64,000 nucleotides of DNA from Streptomyces sp. NBC_01142 (GCF_026341125.1 NZ_JAPEOR010000002.1:744001-808000); one strand, 5' to 3'; numbered from the stretch's first letter, positions 55,044 to 64,000 are shown. Numbers and translations: made by a program. Notes: generated from the sequence alone by a model not told the origin.

Positions 55044-55381
55044 GCTCGCATCCTTCCCCTCGCTGCACGGTTCCAACACCGGCTCCGGGAGCGCTATTCC
55101 GGCCGGCGGTTCGTCCGAAAGATCAGTCGGCCCCGGAGTGGATCTCCGCGCATGCCCTACGGAGGTCCAGGGGGTGTCGCCTGGATCAGGTGGATCAGTG
55201 AGCGGAGTGTGGCGAGGGGGGGCACCTCCCGTGCCCGCAGGGCTACGGAGGGGAAGCGCGCAGGGGAGGATGGGCCCCGCCGAAGGCAGGGGGAGAGCCC
55301 ACGTGGAGCGTCGGCGACTGACGAATACGCCGCGAGGTGCCGTGCAGGACACGCGAGCCCTGCACGATCCGGAAGACACCT
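55044..55381. other. Intergenic region, hairpin-rich
   Basis: About 340 bases between coaE and the TPR gene. It contains a GGGGGCACCTCCCGTGCCC-type GC-rich dyad (about 55220-55250) and a GGCAGGGGGAGAG segment at about 55285-55300, of the kind repeated in Streptomyces intergenic DNA. No gene or clear promoter was seen. Confidence 0.4.
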
Positions 55382-55996
55382 CTAGGAGGGGCCGGACTCC
55401 GCGGCCGCCCGCTGCGTCAGCTCCGCCCAGACCTTGCGGACCTGGGGCTCCAGATGCTCCAGCAGCCCGTCGTTGTCGATGACCAGATCGGCGATGGCCC
55501 GCCGCTGCTCACGTGTGGCTTGCGCACCCATGCGCGCCCGCGCTTCGGACTCGGCCATTCCGCGCAGCCGTACCAGCCGGTCCAGCTGGGTCTCGGGCGA
55601 CGCGTCCACCACGACCACCAGGTCGTACAGCCCGGCCAGGCTGTTCTCGGTGAGCAGTGGCACGTCATGGATCACGACCGAGTCCGGCCCGGCTGCGCCT
55701 TCCAGCTCCATGGAGCGCGCTCCGACCAGCGGATGAACGATCTTGTTGAGCACTGCCAGGCGGTCGGGATCGGCGAAGACGATCGAGCCGAGCTTCGGCC
55801 GGTCCAGGGTGCCGTCGGCGGCCAGGATCTCGGGGCCGAAGGCGTCGACAACGGCGGCGAGCCCCGGCGTTCCGGGCTCGACGACCTCGCGAGCGATCTT
55901 GTCGGCATCGATCAGGACCGCGCCGTACGACACGAACAGACGGGACACTTCGCTCTTGCCGGCTCCGATTCCGCCGGTCAGGCCCACCTTCAGCAT
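55382..55996 (-). CDS. coaE: Dephospho-CoA kinase
   Basis: Last step of coenzyme A synthesis: phosphorylates the 3'-OH of dephospho-CoA. 204 residues. P-loop GGIGAGKS at residues 8-15 and the lid/substrate segments [15 protein letters not shown] ([16 protein letters not shown]) and [11 protein letters not shown] are intact. ATG at 55996; the longer open frame upstream is not coding. Followed downstream by the TPR gene after an unusually long gap of 340 bases. Confidence 0.95.
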   Translation of the reverse strand: MLKVGLTGGIGAGKSEVSRLFVSYGAVLIDADKIAREVVEPGTPGLAAVVDAFGPEILAADGTLDRPKLGSIVFADPDRLAVLNKIVHPLVGARSMELEGAAGPDSVVIHDVPLLTENSLAGLYDLVVVVDASPETQLDRLVRLRGMAESEARARMGAQATREQRRAIADLVIDNDGLLEHLEPQVRKVWAELTQRAAAESGPS

Positions 55997-56127
55997 GACC
56001 CGCAGCCTACGCGAGCGCCCTGGGGATGTGTCTTTCGGATCCCTGCCGGGCCCGGGTGCCCTGGGGCGTCTGGGAGAAGTTCCGCCGCCCGCCCTGCGGG
56101 CGGACGGCGCTTCTTCCACAACACGCC

Positions 56128-57066
56128 CTAGTTGTCACCCTCCCGCTCCGCGAGGAAGCGTTCGAATTCGCGGCCGATCTCGTCGGCGGACGGCAGGTCC
56201 ACCGGCTCCGCGACCAGACTTCCCCTGGTCTCGGCGCCCGCCATCGCGTCGTACTGGTGCTCGAGCCCCTGCACCAGCGTCACCAACTCCTCGTCGCCCT
56301 CGCCGATCTGCCGCTCGATCTCGGTCTGGGTGCGATGCGCCTCGGTCCGCAGCGAGTGTGCGACGGCCGGCAGGACCAGGCCCGTGGCCGCCGTGATCGC
56401 CTCGAGTGCGGTCAGGGCGGCGTCCGGGTAGGAGGAGCGGGCGACGTAGTGCGGCACGTGCGCGGCGACGCCGAGGACGTCGTGGCCCGACTCCATCAGG
56501 CGGTACTCGACGAGCGACTCGGCGCTGCCCGGCACCTGCGCCTCGTCGAAGGGGCTGCGGTGGCCCGGCATGAGGTCCGTGCGGTTGCCGTGCGGGGTGA
56601 GGCCGACGGGACGAGTGTGCGGGACGCCCATCGGAATGCCGTGGAAGTTGACCGCGAGCCGCACTCCGAGCCGCTCGATGATCTGCCGCACCGCTACGGC
56701 GAAACGCTCCCACTCCACATCCGGCTCGGGTCCCGACAGCAGCAGGAACGGCGCACCCGTGGCGTCCTGCACCAGCCGGACGTCGAGCGTCGGGGTCTCG
56801 TAGCCGCTCCAGCGGTCACGGCGGAAGGTCAGCAGCGGGCGGCGGGCCCGGTAGTCCACGAGTCTGTCGTGGTCGAAGCGGGCCACCACTTGGTGGGGAA
56901 GCGTCTCGAGCAGGTTGTCGACGATCTGCTCACCGGTCTCACCTGCGTCGATGTATCCGTCGAAGTGGTACAGCATGACCAGGCCGGCCGATTCCTGCGC
57001 GAGCGCCATGTCGACGACCGCGAGGCCCTTCGGCTCCCATTCGTACAAACCCTGCGGATCAAGCAC
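56128..57066 (-). CDS. PAC2-family protein
   Basis: 312 residues of the PAC2 (proteasome assembly chaperone 2-like) family, widespread in actinobacteria that carry a proteasome. Motifs: [21 protein letters not shown] and the later [17 protein letters not shown] and [19 protein letters not shown] at 57066 has GAGGAG 8 bases upstream; the frame is open further upstream. It sits between coaE and rpsA, a conserved placement. Molecular function unproven. Confidence 0.87.
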   Translation of the reverse strand: MLDPQGLYEWEPKGLAVVDMALAQESAGLVMLYHFDGYIDAGETGEQIVDNLLETLPHQVVARFDHDRLVDYRARRPLLTFRRDRWSGYETPTLDVRLVQDATGAPFLLLSGPEPDVEWERFAVAVRQIIERLGVRLAVNFHGIPMGVPHTRPVGLTPHGNRTDLMPGHRSPFDEAQVPGSAESLVEYRLMESGHDVLGVAAHVPHYVARSSYPDAALTALEAITAATGLVLPAVAHSLRTEAHRTQTEIERQIGEGDEELVTLVQGLEHQYDAMAGAETRGSLVAEPVDLPSADEIGREFERFLAEREGDN

Positions 57067-57267
57067 GATTACCGCTCCTCCTCGTGTTCGTAGAGAAGAA
57101 CGCCTGGTGGCACACAGGCATTCCCGCCGACGCTCGGTGAACAGCTCGGACGGGACGCCCACTTCAGCGGCGGCGGCCCAGCTCACCCCTCTTGGTCCAC
57201 ACCTTCGGCATGCCCACTCCCCTCCTCCCCTGCTGACGGCGAGGCAGCGCAACGGCACGCCCTACGC

Positions 57268-57305
57268 AAGTAAGGCCCGCTCCCCAGAGGGAGCGGGCCT
57301 TACTT
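57268..57305 (-). terminator. Strong terminator of rpsA
   Basis: Perfect 17-bp arms (57268-57284, 57289-57305) with a CAGA loop, 28 bases beyond the rpsA stop. It contains AGGCCCGCTCCC and its complement and is flanked by T residues, the best terminator of the window. Confidence 0.92.
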
Positions 57306-57333
57306 TCAGCTAGTTACCAGCTGGGGCAGAGCG

Positions 57334-58842
57334 TCAGCTCTGGCCGCCGGCCAGCTTCTCGCGCAGGGCAGCCAGGGCCTCGTCCGACGCCAGGGCGCCG
57401 GAGTTGTCGTCCGACTCCGAGGAGTACGAACCACCCGAGACACCCGCACCGGTGCTGCCACCGGCGGCCGGGGCGGCAACGCCCTCGGCAGCAGCGGCCT
57501 CGTCGGCCTCGCGGGACTTGATGACCTGAGCCTGGTGCTGCTCGAAGCGCTGCTGCGCCTCGGCGTACTGGCCCTCCCACGCCTCGCGCTGGGTCTCGAA
57601 GCCCTCGAGCCAGTCGTTGGTCTCGGGGTCGAAGCCCTCGGGGTAGATGTAGTTCCCCTGGTCGTCGTACGACGCGGCCATGCCGTACAGCGTCGGGTCG
57701 AACTCGACCGAGGCCGGGTCGGCACCGAAGGACTCGTTGGCCTGCTTCAGCGAGAGGCTGATGCGACGACGCTCGAGGTCGATGTCGATGACCTTGACGA
57801 AGATCTCGTCGTTGACCTGGACGACCTGCTCCGGGATCTCCACGTGGCGCTCGGCCAGCTCGGAGATGTGGACCAGGCCCTCGATGCCCTCGTCGACGCG
57901 CACGAACGCACCGAACGGAACGAGCTTGGTGACCTTACCGGGAACAACCTGCCCGATCTGGTGCGTGCGGGCGAACTGCTGCCACGGGTCTTCCTGCGTC
58001 GCCTTGAGCGACAGGGAGACACGCTCGCGGTCCATGTCGACGTCGAGGACCTCGACGGTGACTTCCTGGCCGACCTCGACAACCTCGGAGGGGTGGTCGA
58101 TGTGCTTCCAGGAGAGCTCGGAGACGTGGACGAGACCGTCGACGCCACCCAGGTCCACGAAGGCACCGAAGTTGACGATCGAGGAGACGACGCCGGAGCG
58201 GACCTGACCCTTCTGCAGGGTGGTGAGGAACGTCTGGCGAACCTCGGACTGGGTCTGCTCGAGCCAGGCGCGGCGGGACAGGACCACGTTGTTGCGGTTC
58301 TTGTCCAGCTCGATGATCTTCGCCTCGAGCTCCTTGCCCACGTAGGGCTGGAGGTCGCGGACACGGCGCATCTCGACGAGAGATGCCGGCAGGAAGCCAC
58401 GGAGGCCGATGTCGAGGATGAGACCACCCTTGACCACCTCGATGACGGTGCCGGTGACGATGCCGTCCTCTTCCTTGATCTTCTCGATGGTGCCCCAGGC
58501 ACGCTCGTACTGAGCGCGCTTCTTCGAGAGGATCAGGCGGCCTTCCTTGTCCTCCTTCTGGAGGACCAGGGCCTCGATCTCGTCGCCGACCTTGACGACC
58601 TCGTTCGGGTCGACGTCGTGCTTGATCGAGAGCTCGCGGCTCGGGATGACACCTTCGGTCTTGTAACCGATGTCGAGCAGGACCTCGTCCCGGTCGACCT
58701 TCACGATGACGCCGTCGACGATGTCGCCGTCGTTGAAGTACTTGATCGTCTCGTCGATCGCGGCGAGGAAGGCTTCCTCGTTACCGATGTCGTTGACCGC
58801 TACCTGCGGAGTGGTGGCGGTGGTCTCGGTGCTGCTCGTCAT
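57334..58842 (-). CDS. rpsA: 30S ribosomal protein S1
   Basis: RNA-binding ribosomal protein that helps place mRNA on the 30S subunit. 502 residues with four S1 domains (about residues 36-105, 123-188, 209-277, 294-363), then a Glu/Gln-rich and Ala/Gly/Ser-rich tail (AAAEGVAAPAAGGSTG). The actinobacterial form has four domains, against six in E. coli. ATG at 58842 with MTSSTETTA; the leader is about 195 bases. Ended by a strong hairpin. Confidence 0.97.
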   Translation of the reverse strand: MTSSTETTATTPQVAVNDIGNEEAFLAAIDETIKYFNDGDIVDGVIVKVDRDEVLLDIGYKTEGVIPSRELSIKHDVDPNEVVKVGDEIEALVLQKEDKEGRLILSKKRAQYERAWGTIEKIKEEDGIVTGTVIEVVKGGLILDIGLRGFLPASLVEMRRVRDLQPYVGKELEAKIIELDKNRNNVVLSRRAWLEQTQSEVRQTFLTTLQKGQVRSGVVSSIVNFGAFVDLGGVDGLVHVSELSWKHIDHPSEVVEVGQEVTVEVLDVDMDRERVSLSLKATQEDPWQQFARTHQIGQVVPGKVTKLVPFGAFVRVDEGIEGLVHISELAERHVEIPEQVVQVNDEIFVKVIDIDLERRRISLSLKQANESFGADPASVEFDPTLYGMAASYDDQGNYIYPEGFDPETNDWLEGFETQREAWEGQYAEAQQRFEQHQAQVIKSREADEAAAAEGVAAPAAGGSTGAGVSGGSYSSESDDNSGALASDEALAALREKLAGGQS

Positions 58843-59044
58843 GTGGGAAAGGGCTCCGGTACGGACAGTGAGTCGTAGGTACTGCTACGCCGAGAACCCG
58901 TATCGCAGCTGCAGAAGACCGGACAGCCTAGGAAGCACCTGCCCAGTGTGGACCCGGGGGCGCCTCGTGAACCGAGGGGACATACATACAGATGCGAGCG
59001 CGACCTGCTCTGTCTGAGGCGCGCAGGCCCGCAGCGCAACTTGT

Positions 59045-59073
59045 AGCATACGGGGGCAGCCGGACAGGGTCAA
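59045..59073 (-). promoter_or_regulatory. Housekeeping promoter of rpsA
   Basis: Minus-strand TTGACC (59068-59073), 17-base spacer, TATGCT (59045-59050): close to the HrdB-type consensus. Transcription would start near 59038, leaving a long untranslated leader of about 195 bases before rpsA, which may carry regulation. The rest of the 58843-59197 gap shows no gene. Confidence 0.75.
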
Positions 59074-59197
59074 TGCGCGAAGGCGCACACCCGGGGCGGA
59101 ACGCTCCATACCCGGCACAACTAATGTTTGCCGAGGCCAGGATGGCCGCCTCCGGCCGCCATCGGCGCGCTGAACGCAAACTACAACGACGGTGACG

Positions 59198-60010
59198 ATG
59201 AGCCAAGATTTCGAACCGGAAGCCACTCGCCGTGACGCCGGCGATCCGGAGAGCAGCCGGGCAAGCCGCGGCTGGTGGGACCGGAACGCCGACGAGTACC
59301 AGACCGATCATGGCCAGTTCCTCGGCGACGACCGTTTCGTATGGGGGCCGGAGGGCCTCGACGAGGCGGAGGCCGGACTGCTGGGGCCGGCCGGATCTCT
59401 GAAGGGGCTCGACGTCCTGGAGATCGGCGCGGGCGCGGCGCAGTGCGCGCGCTGGCTGGCCGCACAGGGTGCGCGCCCGGTGGCCCTGGACCTCTCCCAC
59501 CGGCAGCTGCAGCACGCGCTGCGGATCGGCGACGGTGCCGGCCGCGTACCGCTGGTGGAGGCGGACGCGGGGGCGCTGCCGTTCCTCGACGGCTCCTTCG
59601 ATCTCGCGTGCTCGGCGTACGGGGCGGTGCCCTTCGTCGCGGACCCGGTGAAGGTGTTCCGGGAGGTACGGCGGGTGCTGCGGCCCGGTGGGCGGTGGGT
59701 CTTCTCCGTCACGCACCCGATTCGCTGGGCGTTCCCCGACGAGCCGGGGCCCGAGGGGCTCTCGGTGGCCGCCTCGTACTTCGACCGCACTCCTTACGTC
59801 GAGCAGGACGAGCGGGGGCAGGCGGTCTACGTCGAACACCACAGGACGCTCGGCGACCGCGTACGGGACGTGGTGGCGGGGGGCTTCCGGCTGGTGGACC
59901 TGGTCGAGCCGGAGTGGCCGGCCTGGAACAGCCAGGAGTGGGGAGGCTGGTCCCCGCTGCGCGGCGGTCTGATCCCGGGCACGGCGATCTTCGTCTGCGA
60001 ACGGGACTGA
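59198..60010 (+). CDS. Class I SAM-dependent methyltransferase
   Basis: 270 residues. Motif I LDVLEIGAGAAQCARWLA (SAM glycine loop), motif II acidic LDLSHRQL and a post-II VEADAGALPFLDGSFD segment are clear. It resembles the family of small-molecule methyltransferases with an N-terminal WWDRNADEYQ helix. ATG at 59198 is used; a GTG at 59192 is an alternative. Neither has a ribosome site. Methyl acceptor unknown. Confidence 0.88.
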   Translation: MSQDFEPEATRRDAGDPESSRASRGWWDRNADEYQTDHGQFLGDDRFVWGPEGLDEAEAGLLGPAGSLKGLDVLEIGAGAAQCARWLAAQGARPVALDLSHRQLQHALRIGDGAGRVPLVEADAGALPFLDGSFDLACSAYGAVPFVADPVKVFREVRRVLRPGGRWVFSVTHPIRWAFPDEPGPEGLSVAASYFDRTPYVEQDERGQAVYVEHHRTLGDRVRDVVAGGFRLVDLVEPEWPAWNSQEWGGWSPLRGGLIPGTAIFVCERD

Positions 60011-60114
60011 GCGCCGGAAGCACCGGGGCCCGGGGCACGCATCACACACGTTCCGCCGTCGCGGCCGTCGTCGGCGATGGTCGTCCGGGCAGCGTCTCTT
60101 GGGAGACTGGGGCG

Positions 60115-62724
60115 GTGATCCGCGAAGATGTCCTCGGCAGCCTGCCCGTTCATACGGCCGTGCCCGCGCTGACGCGTGCGCTCGACACGCACGGGTGCGC
60201 GGTGCTGTGCGCGCCGCCCGGGACCGGCAAGACCACCCTCGTACCGCTGGTCCTCGCGGGCCTGGTGGGCGGCGGGCCCGCACGGCGCGTGGTGGTGGCC
60301 GAGCCCCGGCGGATCGCGGCGCGGGCCGCGGCCCGTCGGATGGCGTGGCTGCTCGGCGAGAAGGCCGGGGGCAGGGTCGGCTTCACCGTACGCGGGGAAC
60401 GCGTGGTCGGGCGCGGGACGGTGGTGGAGGTGGTGACCACCGGTGTGCTGCTTCAGCGGCTGCAGCGCGACCAGGAACTGTCCGGGGTCGATGTGGTGAT
60501 TCTCGACGAGTGCCACGAGCGGCATCTGGACGCGGACACGGTGGCCGCCTTTCTGCTGGATGTACGGGCCGCGCTGCGGCCGGAGCTGCGGCTGGTGGCG
60601 GCCTCGGCGACCACCGACGCGCAGGGCTGGGCACGGCTTCTCGGAGATGCGCCGGTGGTGGAGGCGGCGGGCGTCGCGCATCCCGTGGAGGTGGTGTGGG
60701 CCCCGCCCGCGAGGCCGGTGCGGCCGCCGCACGGGATGCGGGTCGACCCGGCGCTGCTGACGCATGTGGCCTCGGTGGTGCGCCGGGCGCTGGCCGAGCG
60801 CGCGGGTGACGTGCTGTGTTTCCTGCCCGGGGTCGGCGAGATCGGCCGGGTGGCGGGCCAGTTGGGGGACGTGGGCACGGAAGTCCTCCAGGTCCACGGA
60901 CGGGCGCCGGCGGCGGTGCAGGACGCGGTACTGGCGGGCTCCTCGGGAGTACGGCGGGTGGTGCTGGCCACGTCGGTCGCGGAGTCGAGCCTGACGGTGC
61001 CGGGCGTGCGGGTCGTCGTGGACGCGGGCCTCGCACGCGAGCCGCGCACCGATCACGCGCGCGGCCTGAGCGCGCTGACCACGGTGCGGGCCTCGCAGGC
61101 GGCGGCGCGCCAGCGGGCCGGGCGGGCGGGCCGTGAGGCGCCCGGCGCGGTGTACCGCTGCTGGGCCGAGGCGGAGGACAGCCGGCTGCCGCGGTTCCCC
61201 TCCCCCGAGATCAAGGTCGCGGACCTGGCGGCGTTCGCACTTCAGGCGGCGTGCTGGGGCGACCCGGCCGCCTCGGGCCTGGCACTCCTCGATGCGCCCC
61301 CGGCGGGCGCGCTGGCCGCGGCACGCTCGGTGCTGACGGCGATCGGCGCGGTGGACGCGACAGGCCGGGCCACCGAACGGGGCGTACGGATGTCAAGGCT
61401 GGGCCTGCACCCCCGGCTGGCGCGGGCGCTGCTCGACGGCGCGCGGGAGGTGGGTGCGCGCCGGGCGGCCGAGGTGGTGGCCCTGCTCAGCGAGGAGCCG
61501 CCGCGGGAGTACGGCGACGACCTTGCCGCTGCCTGGCGCACGGCCCGGCGGGGCGGTGACGGGTATGCGGCGCGCTGGAGGACGGAGGCGGGCCGCCTGG
61601 AGTCGCAGCTGTCCGCTGCTCCCCGTCCCCCTTCCCGGTCGCAGCTGTCCGCTGCTCCCCGTCCCGCTTCCCGTCACCGGGACTCCGCCCCGGCACCCGC
61701 GCCTCGAACGCCGGCGAGGCCGGAGTTTCCCCGGGCCTCCGGACAGGAGCGCGCCGGCGACGACACCGTCGCCGGGCTCGTCACCGCTCTCGCGTTTCCC
61801 GAGCGGGTGGCAAGGGCCCGTGGCGAAGGGGCCTTCCTCATGGCCTCGGGGACCGGGGCCGAACTGACCGGTGGGTCGGGGCTCCGGAGTGCGCAGTGGC
61901 TCGCCGTCGCCGTGGCCGACCGGCCCGCGCAGGCGGCCTCCGCGCGGGTGCGGCTCGCCGCCGTCGTCGACGAGGAGACCGCGCGCGCCGCCGCCGCGCA
62001 TCTGCTCGTCGCCGGCGAGGAGGTCCACTGGGAGGACGGCGATGTCGTCGCCCGCCGCGTGGAGCGGCTGGGGGCCGTCGAGCTCTCCGTACGTGTGCTG
62101 AAGGACCCGGACGCCGCTCTCGTACGGGACGCCCTGCTGGAGGGGCTCCGGCGCGAGGGGCTCGGACTGCTGCGCTGGACCCGTGAGGCGGAGGGGCTGC
62201 GTGAGCGGCTCGCGTTCCTGCACCGGGCGGTGGGCGCGCCCTGGCCCGACGTGTCGGACGCCGCACTGCTGGACCGTACCGAACAGTGGCTGGAGCCGGA
62301 GCTGTCCAGGGCCCGGCGGCGGTCCGACCTCGGGCGTATACAGGCCGGTCAGGCCCTGCAACGTCTGTTGCCCTGGGCGACGGGCGACGCGGCCCGGCTG
62401 GACCAGCTGGCGCCGGAGCGGATCGAGGTGCCGAGCGGATCGCGGGTCCGGGTGGAGTACGGCGGCGAGCAGCCCGTACTGGCGGTGAAGCTCCAGGAGT
62501 TGTTCGGTCTGCGCGAGACGCCCACGGTCTCGGGGGTGCCGGTGCTGGTGCATCTGCTCTCGCCCGCCGGGCGGCCCGCCGCGGTCACGGCCGACCTTGC
62601 GTCCTTCTGGAAGGACGGGTACCGGTCCGTACGGGCGGAGTTGCGCGGCCGGTACCCCAGGCACCCCTGGCCGGAGGACCCTTCGACGGCCGAGCCCACC
62701 CGCCGCACGAACACCCGCCGCTGA
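60115..62724 (+). CDS. hrpB: HrpB-type ATP-dependent DExH helicase
   Basis: 869 residues. Walker A APPGTGKTT (Lys39), DECH box (residues 131-134), then AVAESSLTVPGVRVVVDAGLAREPR-like block (SVAESSLTVPGVRVVVDAG) and motif VI RQRAGRAGREAPG; C-terminal HrpB-specific domain. A 36-bp tandem duplication (61603-61674) adds a repeat of SQLSAAPRPPSR to a Pro/Ala/Ser linker. GTG at 60115 begins VIREDVLGSLP, and the frame is open upstream through the methyltransferase gene in another frame. RNA targets unknown; loss is often tolerated. Confidence 0.92.
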   Translation: MIREDVLGSLPVHTAVPALTRALDTHGCAVLCAPPGTGKTTLVPLVLAGLVGGGPARRVVVAEPRRIAARAAARRMAWLLGEKAGGRVGFTVRGERVVGRGTVVEVVTTGVLLQRLQRDQELSGVDVVILDECHERHLDADTVAAFLLDVRAALRPELRLVAASATTDAQGWARLLGDAPVVEAAGVAHPVEVVWAPPARPVRPPHGMRVDPALLTHVASVVRRALAERAGDVLCFLPGVGEIGRVAGQLGDVGTEVLQVHGRAPAAVQDAVLAGSSGVRRVVLATSVAESSLTVPGVRVVVDAGLAREPRTDHARGLSALTTVRASQAAARQRAGRAGREAPGAVYRCWAEAEDSRLPRFPSPEIKVADLAAFALQAACWGDPAASGLALLDAPPAGALAAARSVLTAIGAVDATGRATERGVRMSRLGLHPRLARALLDGAREVGARRAAEVVALLSEEPPREYGDDLAAAWRTARRGGDGYAARWRTEAGRLESQLSAAPRPPSRSQLSAAPRPASRHRDSAPAPAPRTPARPEFPRASGQERAGDDTVAGLVTALAFPERVARARGEGAFLMASGTGAELTGGSGLRSAQWLAVAVADRPAQAASARVRLAAVVDEETARAAAAHLLVAGEEVHWEDGDVVARRVERLGAVELSVRVLKDPDAALVRDALLEGLRREGLGLLRWTREAEGLRERLAFLHRAVGAPWPDVSDAALLDRTEQWLEPELSRARRRSDLGRIQAGQALQRLLPWATGDAARLDQLAPERIEVPSGSRVRVEYGGEQPVLAVKLQELFGLRETPTVSGVPVLVHLLSPAGRPAAVTADLASFWKDGYRSVRAELRGRYPRHPWPEDPSTAEPTRRTNTRR

Positions 62725-62742
62725 GCCACGCCCGCCGGAGCG

Positions 62743-63375
62743 TCAGGCTTCCAGCAGCCTCCAGAAGTCGGTGGCCTCGGGGAAGGGTTCGTCCTTGGGG
62801 TAGCGGCCGATCCACACCACCGCCTGCTCGAAGACGCTGAACGAGACGAAGTCGGAGCACTGGCCGACGATCAGGGCGTTGTCGCCGCACCGCCAGGCGG
62901 TGTAGTTCCACGGCGGGCAGCCCTCGTCGTCGTCCCGGATCCGCGCCGACACCTCCGGTTCGCCGCATTGCGCGGTGAAGAGCTCCGCGGCCGTGCGCCA
63001 GGTGGTGTCGAAGGCCGCCCGTCCCGCATCCTGGTCGAAGACCCAGCGGTCGTCCTCCGCGTAGAAGCGCCTGATCCAGGTGAGGTTGGTCTTGTACCCG
63101 TCCCGTTCATCGCGGACGTCGTGCTCGTCCTGCTCGTAGAGGTACGCGAACGACAGCAGGCAGGACACCTCGTCCTGACCCGGCGTGCCGAAGCACTCCG
63201 GGTGGACGGGGTGCCCGCCCGGCGTCATGTAGGCGTTCATCATCGAGCCGTCCGCCATCCAGCCGAAAGACTCGGCCGCGGCGGCGGTGACGGAACCGTC
63301 GGTCCAGGTCAGCCTCGCCAGTTCGGCCAGTTGGCCGGCGAGCGGGGCATCGAGCGGTCGCAGGAGAAGTGCCAT
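62743..63375 (-). CDS. Unknown protein, 210 residues, in damage-type regulon
   Basis: Not recognised. Soluble and acidic, with segments GWMADGSMMNAYMTPGGHPVH and GQCSDFVSFSVFEQAVVWIG. No signal peptide or membrane segment. ATG at 63375 is 6 bases after a RecA-NDp -10 box and has no ribosome site, so the transcript is probably leaderless and induced by DNA damage. Convergent with hrpB, 18 bases between stops. Confidence 0.75.
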   Translation of the reverse strand: MALLLRPLDAPLAGQLAELARLTWTDGSVTAAAAESFGWMADGSMMNAYMTPGGHPVHPECFGTPGQDEVSCLLSFAYLYEQDEHDVRDERDGYKTNLTWIRRFYAEDDRWVFDQDAGRAAFDTTWRTAAELFTAQCGEPEVSARIRDDDEGCPPWNYTAWRCGDNALIVGQCSDFVSFSVFEQAVVWIGRYPKDEPFPEATDFWRLLEA

Positions 63376-63381
63376 GCCACC

Positions 63382-63404
63382 ACCGTAGGGTCAGGCACTG
63401 ACAG
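63382..63404 (-). promoter_or_regulatory. RecA-NDp/PafBC-type promoter of the 62743 gene
   Basis: Minus-strand CTGTCAGTG (63396-63404), 8 bases, TACGGT (63382-63387), then 6 bases and the ATG. The same pattern as at uvrB. A second near-copy (CGTCAGTG, 63432-63439; TACGGT, 63418-63423) lies exactly 36 bases upstream. Confidence 0.75.
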
Positions 63405-63455
63405 TCTCCGCCTCGCGACCGTAGGGTCACGCACTGACGGTCTCCGCCTCGCGCT
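63384..63455. repeat. 36-bp tandem duplication spanning a promoter and a gene end
   Basis: The segment CCGTAGGGTCA...CTCCGCCTCGCG occurs twice in direct order (about 63383-63418 and 63419-63454) with two differences. The upstream copy contains the last codons and stop of the DUF3068 gene; the other copy lies in the promoter of the next gene. Confidence 0.8.
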
Positions 63456-64000
63456 CCGCGGCCGGCGCCCTGGGACGGCGGCCGCGTGCCTCCAGGACCA
63501 GGGCCAGAGCCAGCAGCCCGCCTCCGAGGGCCAGGAAACCCCACGGCAGGTAGGACGTCATCAACAGCACCAGCTGCCGCTGGGACGTGACCAGTTCGAC
63601 GGTCGAGTCGACGTAGTCCGGCCGCATCTTCACATGCCCCGCGAACGCGGTGACCTTGTCCCGGCCGCCCAGCAGCGTGCCGCCGCGCAGCTCCTCCTTG
63701 TGGATCTCCTCGCCGTTGACCGGCGCGCCGGTGACGGGGTCGACCCAGAACATCCGCTTGGTCGTGTACCAGCGCGTGGTGCCGGTCTGCTTCTCCAGCG
63801 TGGTGGCGTCGACGCCGGGGATGGGCATCTTCTTCGGGTAGGGCACCTTGGTCCACGGGATGGTCTGCTCGAAGTAGTAGACCTCGAGCCCACGGAAGTT
63901 CTGTGTCCCCTTGTAGTGGATGGGCGCGGACGTACGGGCCTGGGCGTCGAAGTACTCGTACGCCCGCTTCTCGGTGAGGAACGGCCACTTGAACTCGATG
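63427..64000 (-). CDS. DUF3068-domain membrane protein, C-terminal part (cut by window edge)
   Basis: About 191 C-terminal residues are present. Marks are WYTTKRMFWVDPVTGAPVNGEE and a C-terminal membrane helix (YLPWGFLALGGGLLALALVL) followed by a basic and acidic tail. I associate this with DUF3068, a family of actinobacterial envelope proteins related to PorA-type porin genes. The start lies beyond the right edge. Its end is within the 36-bp duplication. Confidence 0.85.
   Translation of the reverse strand, partial: IEFKWPFLTEKRAYEYFDAQARTSAPIHYKGTQNFRGLEVYYFEQTIPWTKVPYPKKMPIPGVDATTLEKQTGTTRWYTTKRMFWVDPVTGAPVNGEEIHKEELRGGTLLGGRDKVTAFAGHVKMRPDYVDSTVELVTSQRQLVLLMTSYLPWGFLALGGGLLALALVLEARGRRPRAPAAEREAETVSA

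Noticed and set aside
55220..55300. A small gene in the coaE-TPR gap
   Set aside because: Only GC-rich dyads are present; no start with ribosome site and coding-like frame.

Overview
This 64 kb window is chromosomal DNA of a Streptomyces or a very close relative. It is GC-rich with G/C at codon third positions, uses many GTG starts and 4-base ATGA/GTGA gene overlaps, and encodes the sporulation regulator WhiA and a chaplin. The order tpiA-pgk-gap, whiA-yvcK-rapZ-uvrC, uvrA, uvrB, coaE, rpsA matches, from memory, the conserved core arrangement of Streptomyces chromosomes. No IS element, prophage, rRNA or CRISPR array was seen.

Layout. 1-2898 is the lower-glycolysis cluster (tpiA cut by the window edge, pgk, gap). 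3103-6045 is a large secreted M14 carboxypeptidase. 6202-11145 is the overlapping set uvrC-rapZ-yvcK-whiA. 11230-14389 holds a tiny membrane protein, a regulator-like protein, a Tat-exported Rieske lipoprotein and a PfkB kinase. 14663-28393 carries uvrA and uvrB around a mycothiol-isomerase-like protein, an MBL-fold hydrolase, an LD-carboxypeptidase, an MHS-type transporter and a tellurium-resistance-type group (TerC with a manganese-type riboswitch leader, a TerD-FtsK-like fusion, TerD). 28454-39963 mixes membrane and secreted proteins, ogt, psuG-psuK and a MerR-SDR pair. 39964-41015 holds a circularly permuted tRNA-like element next to a conserved gene of unknown function. 41060-46349 has a dehydrogenase, DUF2293, a chaplin, a decayed amidohydrolase, a P450 and a small protein with an amyloid-signalling-like tail. 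46396-50513 is a SWIM/SNF2 operon. 50926-57066 is mixed, with coaE and a PAC2 protein. 57334-62724 has rpsA, a methyltransferase and hrpB. The window closes with an unknown protein and a DUF3068 gene cut by the edge.

Two themes go beyond routine annotation. First, six genes (uvrC, uvrB, ogt, the SNF2 helicase and two proteins of unknown function) each have an upstream element TTGTCR-N11-TAnnnT or a close variant. This is the RecA-NDp/PafBC promoter known from mycobacterial DNA-damage control, so the window reads as a dispersed damage regulon and gives the two unknown proteins a testable role. In uvrC, uvrB, ogt and the unknown gene at 62743-63375 the -10 box lies 6-7 bases from the start codon, which implies leaderless mRNAs. 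Second, a 76-base minus-strand segment at 40032-40107 has a complete tRNA D-arm, T-arm and perfect 7-bp acceptor stem, but with the 3' half ahead of the 5' half.

Functions are inferred from motifs and remembered family knowledge; no database search was run.
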